Positions 34,808 through 43,019 of a stretch of DNA of 64,000 nucleotides are shown one piece after another. Source of the DNA: Roseococcus suduntuyensis (GTDB taxonomy: Bacteria; Pseudomonadota; Alphaproteobacteria; Acetobacterales; Acetobacteraceae); NCBI RefSeq assembly GCF_014196305.1, contig NZ_JACIDJ010000002.1, positions 248,001 to 312,000 on the forward strand, in the 5' to 3' direction. Within the stretch, counting starts at the first letter, position 1. Each line of letters starts with the position of its first letter. Position numbers and translations under genes: made by a program. The notes beneath the pieces were generated by a model. The model saw nothing but the letters and a program-made list of their open reading frames with translations. It made no database searches and had not been told where the DNA came from.

Positions 34808-34841
34808 TGTCAAGCAAGATTGACGTAAAGATGCGTTGACA
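34808..34841. promoter_or_regulatory. Overlapping pair of PpsR/CrtJ-type operators in the bchF/ppaA divergent promoter
   Basis: The known PpsR/CrtJ site is TGT-N12-ACA. Two 18-bp matches share two bases. The plus strand 34808-34825 reads TGTCAAGCAAGATTGACG. 34824-34841 reads CGTAAAGATGCGTTGACA, a TGT-N12-ACG match on the minus strand. Each is one base off the minimal consensus. Each TGTCAA/TTGACA also doubles as a sigma-70 -35 box: one facing ppaA, with GATGAT at 34860-34865 as a possible -10, and one facing bchF. ppsR itself is 0.9 kb away, suggesting direct repression of both directions. Confidence 0.72.
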
Positions 34842-34897
34842 GATGGGGCGCGTTCCGCCGATGATCCGGACGTCAGGGAACGGTCCGAGGGCGGATA

Positions 34898-35725
34898 ATG
34901 CTGCACACACAGGCCAGGGTCGCGCCACCGAAGCGCTCCACGCCATACCGCGGCAGCCATGCGACCGCCGTGCTCGAACGCCGCATCCTGCGCCTCACCA
35001 CCCATATCGAAACGGCGCTCAGCCGCGAAATCCTGCCCCGCATCGGCGAGGCCCGCGAGGCCGCGGACCAGTCCGAGACGGAGCGCCTGGCTCGCCTCGC
35101 CATTGCCGGGAATGCCGAAGGGCTGCTGGCCGCTGTCAGGACGAAAAGACAGCAGGGCGACAGCGCCGAATCGCTCTGTCTTGTTACCTTGACAACCGTG
35201 GCACGCGAGCTGGGCGACTGGTGGAAGCAGGACCGTTGCGGCTTCGTCGAGGTCACGCTGGGCATGCTGGCGCTGCAATCCGTCCTGCATGACCTCGCGC
35301 CTTCGCTGGCCGGCGGCCGGGTGGGTTCGCAGCGCCGCTCGGCCCTGATGCTGCCCATGCCGGGCGAGCAGCACAGCTTCGGCATCGCCATGGTGGCGGA
35401 GTTCTTCCGCGCCGGCGGCTGGCACGTCGCGCAGGATTGCGGCGGCACGGAGAAGGAACTGCGCCGCCGCGTTTCACGCGAATGGTTCGGCGTGGTGGCC
35501 CTGTCCTGTGGCGTCTCGGAGCGCCTGCCGGCCCTGCCCGGGCTGATCGCCTCGATACGCACCCATTCCTTCAACCCCGACGTGGCGGTCATGGTGGGCG
35601 GTGCCGCCTTCCAGGACGATGCCGCGAAGGCCGCGATGGCGGGCGCCGATGCGACCGCCGATGACGCCGCCGGGGCCCTTTCGCGCGCAGAAGGCCTCGT
35701 GGGCTTGATGGCCGCGCATTCGTGA
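34898..35725 (+). CDS. ppaA: PpaA/AerR B12-binding antirepressor of photosynthesis genes
   Basis: PpaA/AerR proteins bind cobalamin and modulate PpsR/CrtJ repression in response to light and oxygen. The 275-aa product has an N-terminal helical part (residues 25-130) and a C-terminal B12-binding Rossmann-like domain. The loop MPGEQHSFGIAMVAEFF holds the candidate cobalt-ligand His, and VVALSCGVSERLPALPGLI and VAVMVGGAAFQ complete the fold. It starts 57 bp downstream of the double operator and is followed by ppsR 48 bp later. Confidence 0.92.
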   Translation: MLHTQARVAPPKRSTPYRGSHATAVLERRILRLTTHIETALSREILPRIGEAREAADQSETERLARLAIAGNAEGLLAAVRTKRQQGDSAESLCLVTLTTVARELGDWWKQDRCGFVEVTLGMLALQSVLHDLAPSLAGGRVGSQRRSALMLPMPGEQHSFGIAMVAEFFRAGGWHVAQDCGGTEKELRRRVSREWFGVVALSCGVSERLPALPGLIASIRTHSFNPDVAVMVGGAAFQDDAAKAAMAGADATADDAAGALSRAEGLVGLMAAHS

Positions 35726-35773
35726 TGTTCACGCCATGCTTCTCCTCCCATCTTCAAAAGGAACAAGCCGCAC

Positions 35774-37180
35774 GTGTTGGGTTTCGGTACCCCGAGCCAG
35801 TCGCTGGGGGTCATGGATGCGGAGGCTGCCTCTCGCCTCATCGCGGCGGCGGCTGACGCCACGCTCGTGATGGACGGTGCGGGAGTGATCCGCGACATGG
35901 CCTTTGGCAATGCGGACCTGGCGGCAGCGCTGGGCGGACGCAAGGCGTGGCTTGGCCGCGCGCTTGCAGACGCCGTTGCCGAGGACAGCCGCTCCAAGGT
36001 TCATGACATGCTGGGCGAGGTCTCGGCCCAGGACATGCCGCGCTGGCGGCATCTCAATCTGCGTGCGGCGGATGGTGCGTCCATTCCGTTACTCTGCGCG
36101 GCCAACCGGCTGCCGGGCACCGACCGCGTGGTGCTCTTCGCGCGTGACCTGCGCCTTCTCGCCTCCCTCCAGCAGCGCCTCGTCGAGGCACAGCAGGCCA
36201 TGGAGCGCGAATACGGCAGGCTGCGCCAGGCCGAGACGCGCTATCGCCTGCTCTTCCAGATGTCGGGCGAGCCGGTGATGGTGCTGGATGCCGCGAGCCT
36301 GCGCGTGCTGGAGGCGAACCTCGCCGCGGACCGCATCTTCGGCGCACAACCCTCCTTCCTCGACGCCTTCGCGCCCGAGGACCGCGCGCGGGTCGAGGCG
36401 CTGCTCGCCACCGTGCGCGCCGCCGGCACGGCCGAGGAGCGTCGGGTTTCCATGCGGGGCACCAGGCGCGAGGCGCTGCTCTCGGCCTCGCTGCTTCGGC
36501 ATGAGCGCAGCTCGCTCTTCCTGGTGCGCCTCGCCTTCCTCGGCGGCGATTCGGGCGAGAGCCCCATCCCGGAATCCCGCGCCCGTCTTGCGGATTTCGT
36601 GGAAAGCACGCCCGACGCCTTCGTGCTGACGGCCGCCGATGGCCGCATCATCACCGCCAACCCGGCCTTCCTCGAACTCGTGCAACTGCCCAATGAGGCG
36701 ACGGCGCGGGGCGAGGAACTCTCCCGCTTCCTCGGCCGCCAGGCGGTGGAACTGGACGTGCTGCTGGCGCAGGTGCGCGGGCGTGGCCCGGTGCGGCTGT
36801 TCCGTACCCGAATCCGCGGGGACCAGGGCGCGGAGGCCGAGGTCGAGGTCTCGGCCGCCTCCGTCCTCGATGGCGGGCAGCAGTGCTTCGGCTTCACCAT
36901 CCGCGACATCGGCCCCCGTCCCGCCCCCATCGAGACCGGGCCGCCCACCCTGCCCGCCGCGGCCGGCCAGCTCACGGAACTCGTGGGCCGGGTGCCGCTG
37001 AAGGAGCTGGTGCGCGAGGCCACCGACGTCATCGAGAAGCTTGCCATCGAGGCGGCCCTCGAACTCACGAACAACAACCGCGCCTCCGCGGCCGAGATGC
37101 TGGGGCTGTCGCGGCAGTCGCTCTACGTGAAGCTGCGCCGCTACGGCATTGGCGACCTCGGCCCGGACGAGGAGAGCTGA
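35774..37180 (+). CDS. ppsR: PpsR/CrtJ transcriptional repressor
   Basis: PpsR represses bch, crt and puc genes under oxygen. The product is 468 aa from a GTG start; an ATG at 35813 would remove 13 residues, but the GTG matches family N-termini better. Domains in order: an N-terminal PAS-like domain (about 15-120), a coiled linker (QQRLVEAQQAMEREYGRLRQ), two PAS domains (about 155-250 and 275-380), and a Fis-type helix-turn-helix at about 430-458 with ASAAEMLGLSRQSLYVKLRR. Only two cysteines are present (C108 and C371), none in the HTH. Confidence 0.94.
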   Translation: MLGFGTPSQSLGVMDAEAASRLIAAAADATLVMDGAGVIRDMAFGNADLAAALGGRKAWLGRALADAVAEDSRSKVHDMLGEVSAQDMPRWRHLNLRAADGASIPLLCAANRLPGTDRVVLFARDLRLLASLQQRLVEAQQAMEREYGRLRQAETRYRLLFQMSGEPVMVLDAASLRVLEANLAADRIFGAQPSFLDAFAPEDRARVEALLATVRAAGTAEERRVSMRGTRREALLSASLLRHERSSLFLVRLAFLGGDSGESPIPESRARLADFVESTPDAFVLTAADGRIITANPAFLELVQLPNEATARGEELSRFLGRQAVELDVLLAQVRGRGPVRLFRTRIRGDQGAEAEVEVSAASVLDGGQQCFGFTIRDIGPRPAPIETGPPTLPAAAGQLTELVGRVPLKELVREATDVIEKLAIEAALELTNNNRASAAEMLGLSRQSLYVKLRRYGIGDLGPDEES

Positions 37181-37185
37181 TCGCG

Positions 37186-38073
37186 ATGTCCGGCCGAACC
37201 CTCACCCGTCTCGACCCCTCAGCGGTGCTGGAGCTGTTCAAGCCCGTCACCTGGTTTCCGCCGGTCTGGGCCTTCCTGTGCGGCGCGGTGGCCTCGGGCG
37301 CCAGCTTCGAGGGCAAGTGGGGCTACCTGGCGCTGGGCCTGCTGCTGGCCGGGCCCATGGTCTGCGCCACGTCGCAGGCGGTGAATGACTGGTTCGACCG
37401 GCATGTGGACGCGATCAACGAGCCCGACCGGCCGATTCCCTCGGGGCGCATCCCGGGGCGCTGGGGCCTCTACATCGCCATCTTCTGGTCGTGCATGTCG
37501 CTGCTGGTGGCGGCGGCGCTCGGCCCCTGGGGCTTCGGCGCGACGGTTGTGGCGCTGATCCTGGCCTGGATCTACTCGGCGCCGCCGCTGCGGCTGAAGC
37601 TGAATGGCTGGCTGGGCTGCACGGCCACGGGCCTCTCCTACGAGACGCTGCCCTGGATCACGGCCGCCGCCATCATGGCCGGCGGCGCGCCCAGGGCTGA
37701 GGTGCTGCTGATCGCGCTCCTCTATGGCATCGGCGCCCATGGCATCATGACCCTGAACGATTTCAAGGCCATTGAAGGCGATCGCCGCACCGGCATCAAT
37801 TCCCTGCCCGTGCTGCTCGGCCCCGAGCGCGCGGCGCTGGTCGCCTGCTGGATGATGGCGGTGCCGCAATTCGTGGTGGTGGGGCTTCTCTTCGCCTGGG
37901 GCGCGGTGTTGAGCCCGATCATCATCCTGGCGCTGATCGGCGTGCAAGTCTGGGCCATGCGCCGGATGCTGACCGACCCCCGCAAGCTCGCCCCCTGGTA
38001 CAACGCGACCGGCGTGGGACCCTATGTGCTGGGCATGCTGGCCGCCGCCTTCGCGCTGAGGGCCATGGCATGA
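37186..38073 (+). CDS. bchG: Bacteriochlorophyll synthase (esterifying prenyltransferase)
   Basis: BchG attaches geranylgeranyl diphosphate to bacteriochlorophyllide a. It is a UbiA-family membrane protein of 295 aa with about eight helices. The Asp-rich prenyl-diphosphate motif is NDWFDRHVDAINEPDRPIPS, and the second motif region is LNDFKAIEGDRRTGI. GAGGAGAG precedes the ATG at 37186, five bases after the ppsR stop. It overlaps the downstream MFS gene by 4 bp. Confidence 0.96.
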   Translation: MSGRTLTRLDPSAVLELFKPVTWFPPVWAFLCGAVASGASFEGKWGYLALGLLLAGPMVCATSQAVNDWFDRHVDAINEPDRPIPSGRIPGRWGLYIAIFWSCMSLLVAAALGPWGFGATVVALILAWIYSAPPLRLKLNGWLGCTATGLSYETLPWITAAAIMAGGAPRAEVLLIALLYGIGAHGIMTLNDFKAIEGDRRTGINSLPVLLGPERAALVACWMMAVPQFVVVGLLFAWGAVLSPIIILALIGVQVWAMRRMLTDPRKLAPWYNATGVGPYVLGMLAAAFALRAMA

Positions 38074-39383
38074 GCGGGCTGTCCTGGACCTCCATCATCC
38101 GCCTTGGCCTCGTACAGACGGCACTCGGCGCCATCATCATCATGACCACGACCACGCTGAACCGCGTGATGGTGGTGGAACTGGCCCTGCCCGCCACCCT
38201 GCCCGGGCTGCTGGTCGGCATCCATCACGGCGTGCAGATGCTGCGGCCGCGCCTGGGCTATGGCAGCGACATGGGGCGTCGGCGCACCCCCTGGATCATC
38301 GGCGGCATGGCGGTGCTGGGCGCGGGCGGCGCGGTCGCGGCGCTGGGTGTGGCGCTGATGGGCAGCTTCTTCGTCCTGGGCGTCGTGGTTGCGGCGCTGG
38401 GCTTCTTCCTGGTGGGCCTCGGTTCGGGTGCCGCGGGCACCTCGCTCCTGGCGCTGGTGGCCGCCAAGGTCGCGCCGCAGCGCCGTGCGCCGGCCGCCAC
38501 CATCCTCTGGGTGATGATGATCGCGGGCTTCGCGGTGACGGCGACCACGGCGGGCCGCTTCCTAGACCCCTTCTCGCCCGAGCGCCTTGTGGCCGTCACC
38601 GCCGTCATCTCGCTGATCGCGGTGTGCATCGCGACACTGGCGGTGCGCGGGGTGGAGAATTCCGTGGCCGCGCCGCCCGCCCCCCACGCGGCCGCCATGG
38701 GCCCCAAGCCCAGCTTCCGCGCCGTGCTGGGCGAGGTCTGGTCCGACGCCACGGCGCGGCGCTTCACCATCTTCGTCTTCGTCTCGATGCTGGCCTACAA
38801 CCTGAGCGATCTGATCATCGAGCCCTTCGCGGGCCAGGTCTTCGGCATGACCATCGGCCAGTCCACCACGCTCGCCGGGCTGCAGAACGCCGGCACGCTG
38901 GCGGGCATGATCGTGATGGCCATCTTCGGCAGCGGCGTGCTGGGCGCGCGGCTGGCCTCTCTGCGCGGCTGGATGGTGGGGGGCTGCATCGGCTCCGGGG
39001 CCATGCTGGTCGTGCTTTCGGCCACCCCCGAGATGGCGGCGCCGCCGCTGACGCTGATCTACATGGGCCTCGGCTTCGCGACCGGCGCCTTCGCCGCGGC
39101 CGCCATTGCCAGCATGATGCAACTGGCCGGCGCGGGCCGCGCGGGCACGCGCATGGGCCTCTGGGGCGCGGCGCAGGCCATCGCCTTCGCCATCGGCGGC
39201 TTCGCGGGTGCCGTGCTGGCTGACATCGCCCGCGCGGGCCTCGGCAGCGCGGCGGCGGGCTATGGCGCGGTCTTTCTCTTCCAGTCGGCTCTTTTCCTGG
39301 TGGCCGCCGTGCTCGCGGCACGGCTGACGGTGGCCCCCCGCCCCCTCTTCCCCATTCCGCCCCTGAAGGAGGCCGTCACGTGA
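38070..39383 (+). CDS. PucC/LhaA-family (BCH2) MFS membrane protein linked to bchG-bchP
   Basis: This is a 437-aa, 12-helix membrane protein of the BCH2/PucC branch of the major facilitator superfamily. It carries the family's TTTLNRVMVVELALPATLPG and LRPRLGYGSDMGRRRTPWI. It corresponds in position to the unnamed ORF between bchG and bchP in purple bacterial clusters (ORF428 in Rhodobacter). It probably helps pigment delivery or light-harvesting assembly. It overlaps bchG by 4 bp and bchP by 4 bp. Confidence 0.9.
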   Translation: MSGLSWTSIIRLGLVQTALGAIIIMTTTTLNRVMVVELALPATLPGLLVGIHHGVQMLRPRLGYGSDMGRRRTPWIIGGMAVLGAGGAVAALGVALMGSFFVLGVVVAALGFFLVGLGSGAAGTSLLALVAAKVAPQRRAPAATILWVMMIAGFAVTATTAGRFLDPFSPERLVAVTAVISLIAVCIATLAVRGVENSVAAPPAPHAAAMGPKPSFRAVLGEVWSDATARRFTIFVFVSMLAYNLSDLIIEPFAGQVFGMTIGQSTTLAGLQNAGTLAGMIVMAIFGSGVLGARLASLRGWMVGGCIGSGAMLVVLSATPEMAAPPLTLIYMGLGFATGAFAAAAIASMMQLAGAGRAGTRMGLWGAAQAIAFAIGGFAGAVLADIARAGLGSAAAGYGAVFLFQSALFLVAAVLAARLTVAPRPLFPIPPLKEAVT

Positions 39384-40570
39384 CATCGGAAACCTATGAC
39401 GTCCTTGTCGTCGGCGGCGGCCCCTCGGGTGCCACAGCGGCGCATGACCTGGCGCGGACGGGCAAGCGCGTGGCGCTGCTGGACCGCGCGGGGCGCATCA
39501 AGCCCTGCGGCGGCGCCATCCCGCCCCGCGCCATCAGGGACTTCGCCATCCCGGACTATCTGCTGAAGGCGAAGATCACCTGCGCCGACATCATCTCGCC
39601 CAAGGGCAAGCGCGTGCCCATGCCGGTCGAGAATGGCTATGTCGGCATGGTGGACCGCTGCGAGTTCGACGAATGGCTTCGCGTGCGCGCGACCGAAGCC
39701 GGCGCGGACCGCATCACCGGCGAGGCCACCGCGCTGGAACGTGACCCCGACGGCACCGCCGCCATCGCCTTCGAGCCGAAGGAAGGCCCCGCCCGGCGCC
39801 TCCGCGCGCGCATGGTGATCCTGGCCAATGGCGCCCGCAGCGACCTGGCCCGCCAGGCCATTCCCGGCCAGGCCCATCCGAAATGCGTCTTCGCCTATCA
39901 CGAGATCGTGAAGGTGCCCGAGGACGTGGCGGCGCGCGGCAGCTACGAGGCCACCCGCTGCGACGTGATCTACAACGGCCGCACCAGCCCCGATTTCTAC
40001 GCCTGGATCTTCCCGCATGGCGACAGCGCCAGCATCGGCACGGGCAGCGCGCGCAAGGGCTTCTCGCTGCGCGGCGCGACGGCCGAGGTGCGTGAACAGC
40101 ACGGCCTCGCAGGCTTCGAGACCATCCGCCGCGAGGGCGCGCCCATCCCCATGAAGCCGCTGCGCCGCTGGGACAATGGCCGCGACGTGGTCCTGGCGGG
40201 CGACACCTCGGGCGTGGTCGCCCCCGCCTCGGGCGAGGGCATCTACTACGCCATGCTGGGCGGGCGGCTCGCCGCCGAGGCGGTGCAGATGGCACTCGCC
40301 ACCGGCGATGCGGCGGCGCTCAAGACCGCGCGCAAGCGCTTCATGAAGGACCACGGCAAGGTCTTCTGGATCCTCGGGATCATGCAGACCTTCTGGTACC
40401 GGACCGACTGGACGCGCGAGCACTTCGTGAAGATGTGCGAGGACAAGGATGTCCAGCGTCTCACCTGGGAATCCTACATGAACAAGGAATTGGTCCGGAA
40501 GGACCCCCTGGCGCACATCAAGATCTTCTTCAAGGACATGGCCCATCTGCTCGGGCTGGCGAGGGCTTAA
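39380..40570 (+). CDS. bchP: Geranylgeranyl bacteriochlorophyll reductase
   Basis: BchP saturates three double bonds of the geranylgeranyl tail to phytyl. The 396-aa FAD-dependent reductase starts with GTG overlapping the previous stop (GTGA). It shows the dinucleotide motif VLVVGGGPSGATAAHDLAR, KPCGGAIPPRAIRDF, and the second FAD motif VLAGDTSGVVAPASGEGIYY. The hemC gene begins three bases after its stop. Confidence 0.95.
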   Translation: MTSETYDVLVVGGGPSGATAAHDLARTGKRVALLDRAGRIKPCGGAIPPRAIRDFAIPDYLLKAKITCADIISPKGKRVPMPVENGYVGMVDRCEFDEWLRVRATEAGADRITGEATALERDPDGTAAIAFEPKEGPARRLRARMVILANGARSDLARQAIPGQAHPKCVFAYHEIVKVPEDVAARGSYEATRCDVIYNGRTSPDFYAWIFPHGDSASIGTGSARKGFSLRGATAEVREQHGLAGFETIRREGAPIPMKPLRRWDNGRDVVLAGDTSGVVAPASGEGIYYAMLGGRLAAEAVQMALATGDAAALKTARKRFMKDHGKVFWILGIMQTFWYRTDWTREHFVKMCEDKDVQRLTWESYMNKELVRKDPLAHIKIFFKDMAHLLGLARA

Positions 40571-40573
40571 CAC

Positions 40574-41593
40574 ATGGATCTGGCTCACCCCCACCACGCC
40601 CGCGCGCGCGCGACACGGCATCACGGCCCCACCCTTCCGCTGAAGGTCGGCACGCGCGGCTCACCACTCGCACTCTATCAGACCCGGCACTTCCTGGACC
40701 TGATCCGCAGCGTCTGCCCCATCCTGCGTGATGTGGAGGCCTTCGAGGAACACGAGATCAGCACGGCCGGCGACCGCATCCAGGACCGGCGCCTCGCCGA
40801 GATCGGCGGCAAGGGCCTCTTCGCCAAGGAAATCCACGAGGCGCTGCTCGATGGCCGCGTGGATTTCGCGGTGCATTCGCTGAAGGACCTGGAGACCGAG
40901 CTGCCCCCCGGCATCGTGCTCGCCTGCACGCTGCGCCGCGAGGACCCGCGCGATGCCATCGTGCTCGGCACCGCCTGCGAGGGCACGGCCGAGGCCGCCT
41001 GCCAGGCCGGCGCCTCGCCCTTCAGCGCCCTGCCTTTCGGCGCGCTGATCGGCACGGCCTCGGTCCGCCGCCAGGCGCAGCTGCTGTATGCGCGCCCCGA
41101 CCTGCGCTGCGAGGTGATCCGCGGCAACGTCCAGACCCGCCTCTCTCGCGTGGGCACGGGCGAGTTCGACGCCTCCCTACTCGCCATCGCGGGGCTGAAG
41201 CGGCTGGAGCTCGACCACCGCGCGGGCGTGGTCATCAGCGAGGACGTCATGGTGCCGGCGGCCTGCCAGGGCATCATCGGCGTCACCGTCCGCGCCGATG
41301 ACGTGGAGCTGCATGAGCTGCTCAGCGCCATCTGCGACACGGAGTCCCGCGCCGTCAGCCTGGCCGAGCGCGCCTTCCTGGGCGCGCTGGACGGCTCCTG
41401 CCGCACCCCCATCGGCGGGCATGCGCGTCTGCTGCCCGAGGGAGAAATCCGGCTGACGGGCCTCGTCGCCCGCGCCGATGGCAGCTTCCTGCTGCGCCGG
41501 ACGCTGACGGGCCACGCCACGGATGCCGTGGCGCTGGGCCAGGCGCTGGGCGAGGAACTGCTGGCCGACAGCCCGGCGGACATCTTCGGGTAG
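40574..41593 (+). CDS. hemC: Hydroxymethylbilane synthase (porphobilinogen deaminase)
   Basis: HemC joins four porphobilinogens into hydroxymethylbilane, the linear tetrapyrrole upstream of heme and bacteriochlorophyll. The 339-aa protein has a histidine/alanine-rich N-terminal extension of about 22 residues, then KVGTRGSPLALYQTRHF. It also has AVHSLKDLETELPPG with the catalytic Asp region, SVRRQAQLLYARPDL, and the dipyrromethane-binding cysteine in GSCRTPIGG. Placement directly after bchP puts it under the photosynthesis promoter, an unusual location. Confidence 0.95.
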   Translation: MDLAHPHHARARATRHHGPTLPLKVGTRGSPLALYQTRHFLDLIRSVCPILRDVEAFEEHEISTAGDRIQDRRLAEIGGKGLFAKEIHEALLDGRVDFAVHSLKDLETELPPGIVLACTLRREDPRDAIVLGTACEGTAEAACQAGASPFSALPFGALIGTASVRRQAQLLYARPDLRCEVIRGNVQTRLSRVGTGEFDASLLAIAGLKRLELDHRAGVVISEDVMVPAACQGIIGVTVRADDVELHELLSAICDTESRAVSLAERAFLGALDGSCRTPIGGHARLLPEGEIRLTGLVARADGSFLLRRTLTGHATDAVALGQALGEELLADSPADIFG

Positions 41594-41603
41594 GAGGCAC
41601 CCT

Positions 41604-41815
41604 GCGAGGGGGCTCTGCCCCCTCGCGCTCCCCCGCCAGGGAACTTGTTCCCTGGACCCTTGGGACCTGGTGGGATTTGGCGGGAGGGGCGAGGTGCGCC
41701 CGTCACCACGGGCGCTCGCGCGACGCCCCTCCCGCCAAATCCCACAAAATCTCAAGAAGGGGTCCGGGGACCAAAAGTCCCCGGCGGGAGGGTCCGGGAG
41801 GGCAGCGCCCTCCCG
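41604..41815. repeat. Head-to-head pair of palindrome-rich intergenic elements
   Basis: The gap between convergent hemC and coq7 is filled by two related elements in opposite orientation, meeting at a 21-bp perfect inverted repeat (41671-41691 with 41724-41744). The left one has hairpins 41604-41613/41617-41626 and 41636-41644/41647-41655. The right one has 41764-41771/41777-41784 and 41795-41803/41807-41815. Order and spacing of hairpins mirror each other. It may serve as a two-way terminator; similar GC palindromes are dispersed in related genomes (recollection, not checked). Confidence 0.72.
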
Positions 41816-41824
41816 CGGCGCACC

Positions 41825-42358
41825 CTACACCCGGCGTGCCGCCGCGACCGCCGCCTCGCTGCCCACGCCCACCATCCAGGACCAGCCGCGCAGCAGGGCG
41901 CCCACCACGCCCGCATGGCGTTCGCGCGCCTCGTCGCGGTGGTGGACCTCCTCCTCCTGGCAGCGGGCCAGCATGGCGCGGAGTTCCGGGAAGATGCCCT
42001 CCGCGTCCAGCCGGTCGATCTGCTGCTGGTAGTGGTGGTCCACGAAGCTCTCGACCGAATCGATGGTGGCATAGACGGCGCGCGGCCCCAGCAGAGCGGG
42101 CAAGGCGCCCGTGACCCAGCCCGCCACCCGCCAGATGGGCAGCAGGCGCGAGCGCTGGGCGGGCGGCAATTCGGCCTCCAGCAGGCGTAGATGGCCCTGC
42201 TCGGTCGCCATGTGGCGCTCGGCGAAGTCACGCAGCTCGGCGTCGCGGCAGAAGGCCAGGATGCCGCGGTAGATCATCACGGCGCCCGTCTCGCCCGCAT
42301 GGTCGGAGCGGAGTTCGGCCACCAGCCAGTCCGGATAAATGTTCATGCGCAACCACAT
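41825..42358 (-). CDS. coq7: Demethoxyubiquinone hydroxylase family (Coq7/UbiF-type diiron) protein
   Basis: Coq7 hydroxylates demethoxyubiquinone in ubiquinone synthesis using a diiron centre. The 177-aa product carries the ferritin-like ligand motifs ELRSDHAGETGAVMIYRG, ERHMATEQGHLRLLE, ESFVDHHYQQQI and EEEVHHRDEA. An alternative ATG lies four codons downstream (MNIYPDW). It is divergent from the DCC protein gene across about 40 bp. Ubiquinone is the natural acceptor for the photosynthetic chain, but the linkage may be incidental. Confidence 0.88.
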   Translation of the reverse strand: MWLRMNIYPDWLVAELRSDHAGETGAVMIYRGILAFCRDAELRDFAERHMATEQGHLRLLEAELPPAQRSRLLPIWRVAGWVTGALPALLGPRAVYATIDSVESFVDHHYQQQIDRLDAEGIFPELRAMLARCQEEEVHHRDEARERHAGVVGALLRGWSWMVGVGSEAAVAAARRV

Positions 42359-42396
42359 GGGGTTGGCACGAAGGAGGTCCAGACCATGTCTGGGCC

Positions 42397-42750
42397 ATGC
42401 CCGAAGCCCCCCGCTGCACCACCGTCTATTATGACGGCGCCTGCCCCGTCTGCTCGCGCGAGATCGCGCATTACCGCACCCGGCGCGGGGCGGAGACGCT
42501 CGCCTTCGTGGATGTCAGCCAGCAGGCTGAGCTTGGCCCGGACCTTGACCGCGACGCCGCGCTGCGGCGGATGCATGTGCGGATGGCCGATGGCACCCTG
42601 CGCGACGGCGCCGCGGCCTTCGCCGCCATCTGGGGGGCGCTGCCAGGCTGGCGCTGGCTGGGCCGCGTCGCCGCCTGGCCAGGCATCGCGCAGGGGCTGG
42701 AGCTGGGGTATCGCGGCTTCCTGGGCGCAAGGCGGCTCTGGCGGCGGTAG
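42397..42750 (+). CDS. DCC-family (DUF393) thiol-disulfide-like protein
   Basis: A 117-aa protein of the DCC family, named after its conserved Asp-Cys-Cys. The motif YYDGACPVCSREIAHY near residue 11 has the D-x-x-C-x-x-C arrangement of thioredoxin-like redox proteins. The remainder has the family's conserved tryptophans (GWRWLGRVAAWPG). Biochemical function is unknown; a thiol-disulfide role is inference. The AAGGAGG at 42371-42377 is rather far from the ATG, so the start is only moderately sure. Confidence 0.8.
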   Translation: MPEAPRCTTVYYDGACPVCSREIAHYRTRRGAETLAFVDVSQQAELGPDLDRDAALRRMHVRMADGTLRDGAAAFAAIWGALPGWRWLGRVAAWPGIAQGLELGYRGFLGARRLWRR

Positions 42751-42752
42751 GA

Positions 42753-43019
42753 CTATCGCCGCCACCGTCGCGTGATATCCCACATATGCGCGGCAAAGGC
42801 GGCAAGCAGCGGCAGGGCCACGAGAGCCCAGCCCGCCCCGGTCAGCGCCGCCCGCAGCGCGAGGGCGAAGGCGGCCCCGGCCAGGAGAAAGGGCAGCATC
42901 GCCGCCAGCCCCGGCCCCTGCCCCAACCAGCGCCGCAACGCCCAGAGCCCCACGGCCTCCAGGGCCAAGGCCAGCAGCACGAGGTCCGCGGCGCGGCCCG
43001 TATCGAACAGGGCCTGCAT
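42753..43019 (-). CDS. Small membrane protein coupled to tspO
   Basis: An 88-aa protein starting MQALFDTGRAADLVLLALAL, with two or three hydrophobic helices and a basic C-terminus (DITRRWRR). Its ATG overlaps the tspO stop by one base (TGATG), so it is translationally coupled to TspO. No family is recognised. It could be a partner or accessory of TspO. It ends three bases from the DCC gene's stop on the other strand. Confidence 0.72.
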   Translation of the reverse strand: MQALFDTGRAADLVLLALALEAVGLWALRRWLGQGPGLAAMLPFLLAGAAFALALRAALTGAGWALVALPLLAAFAAHMWDITRRWRR

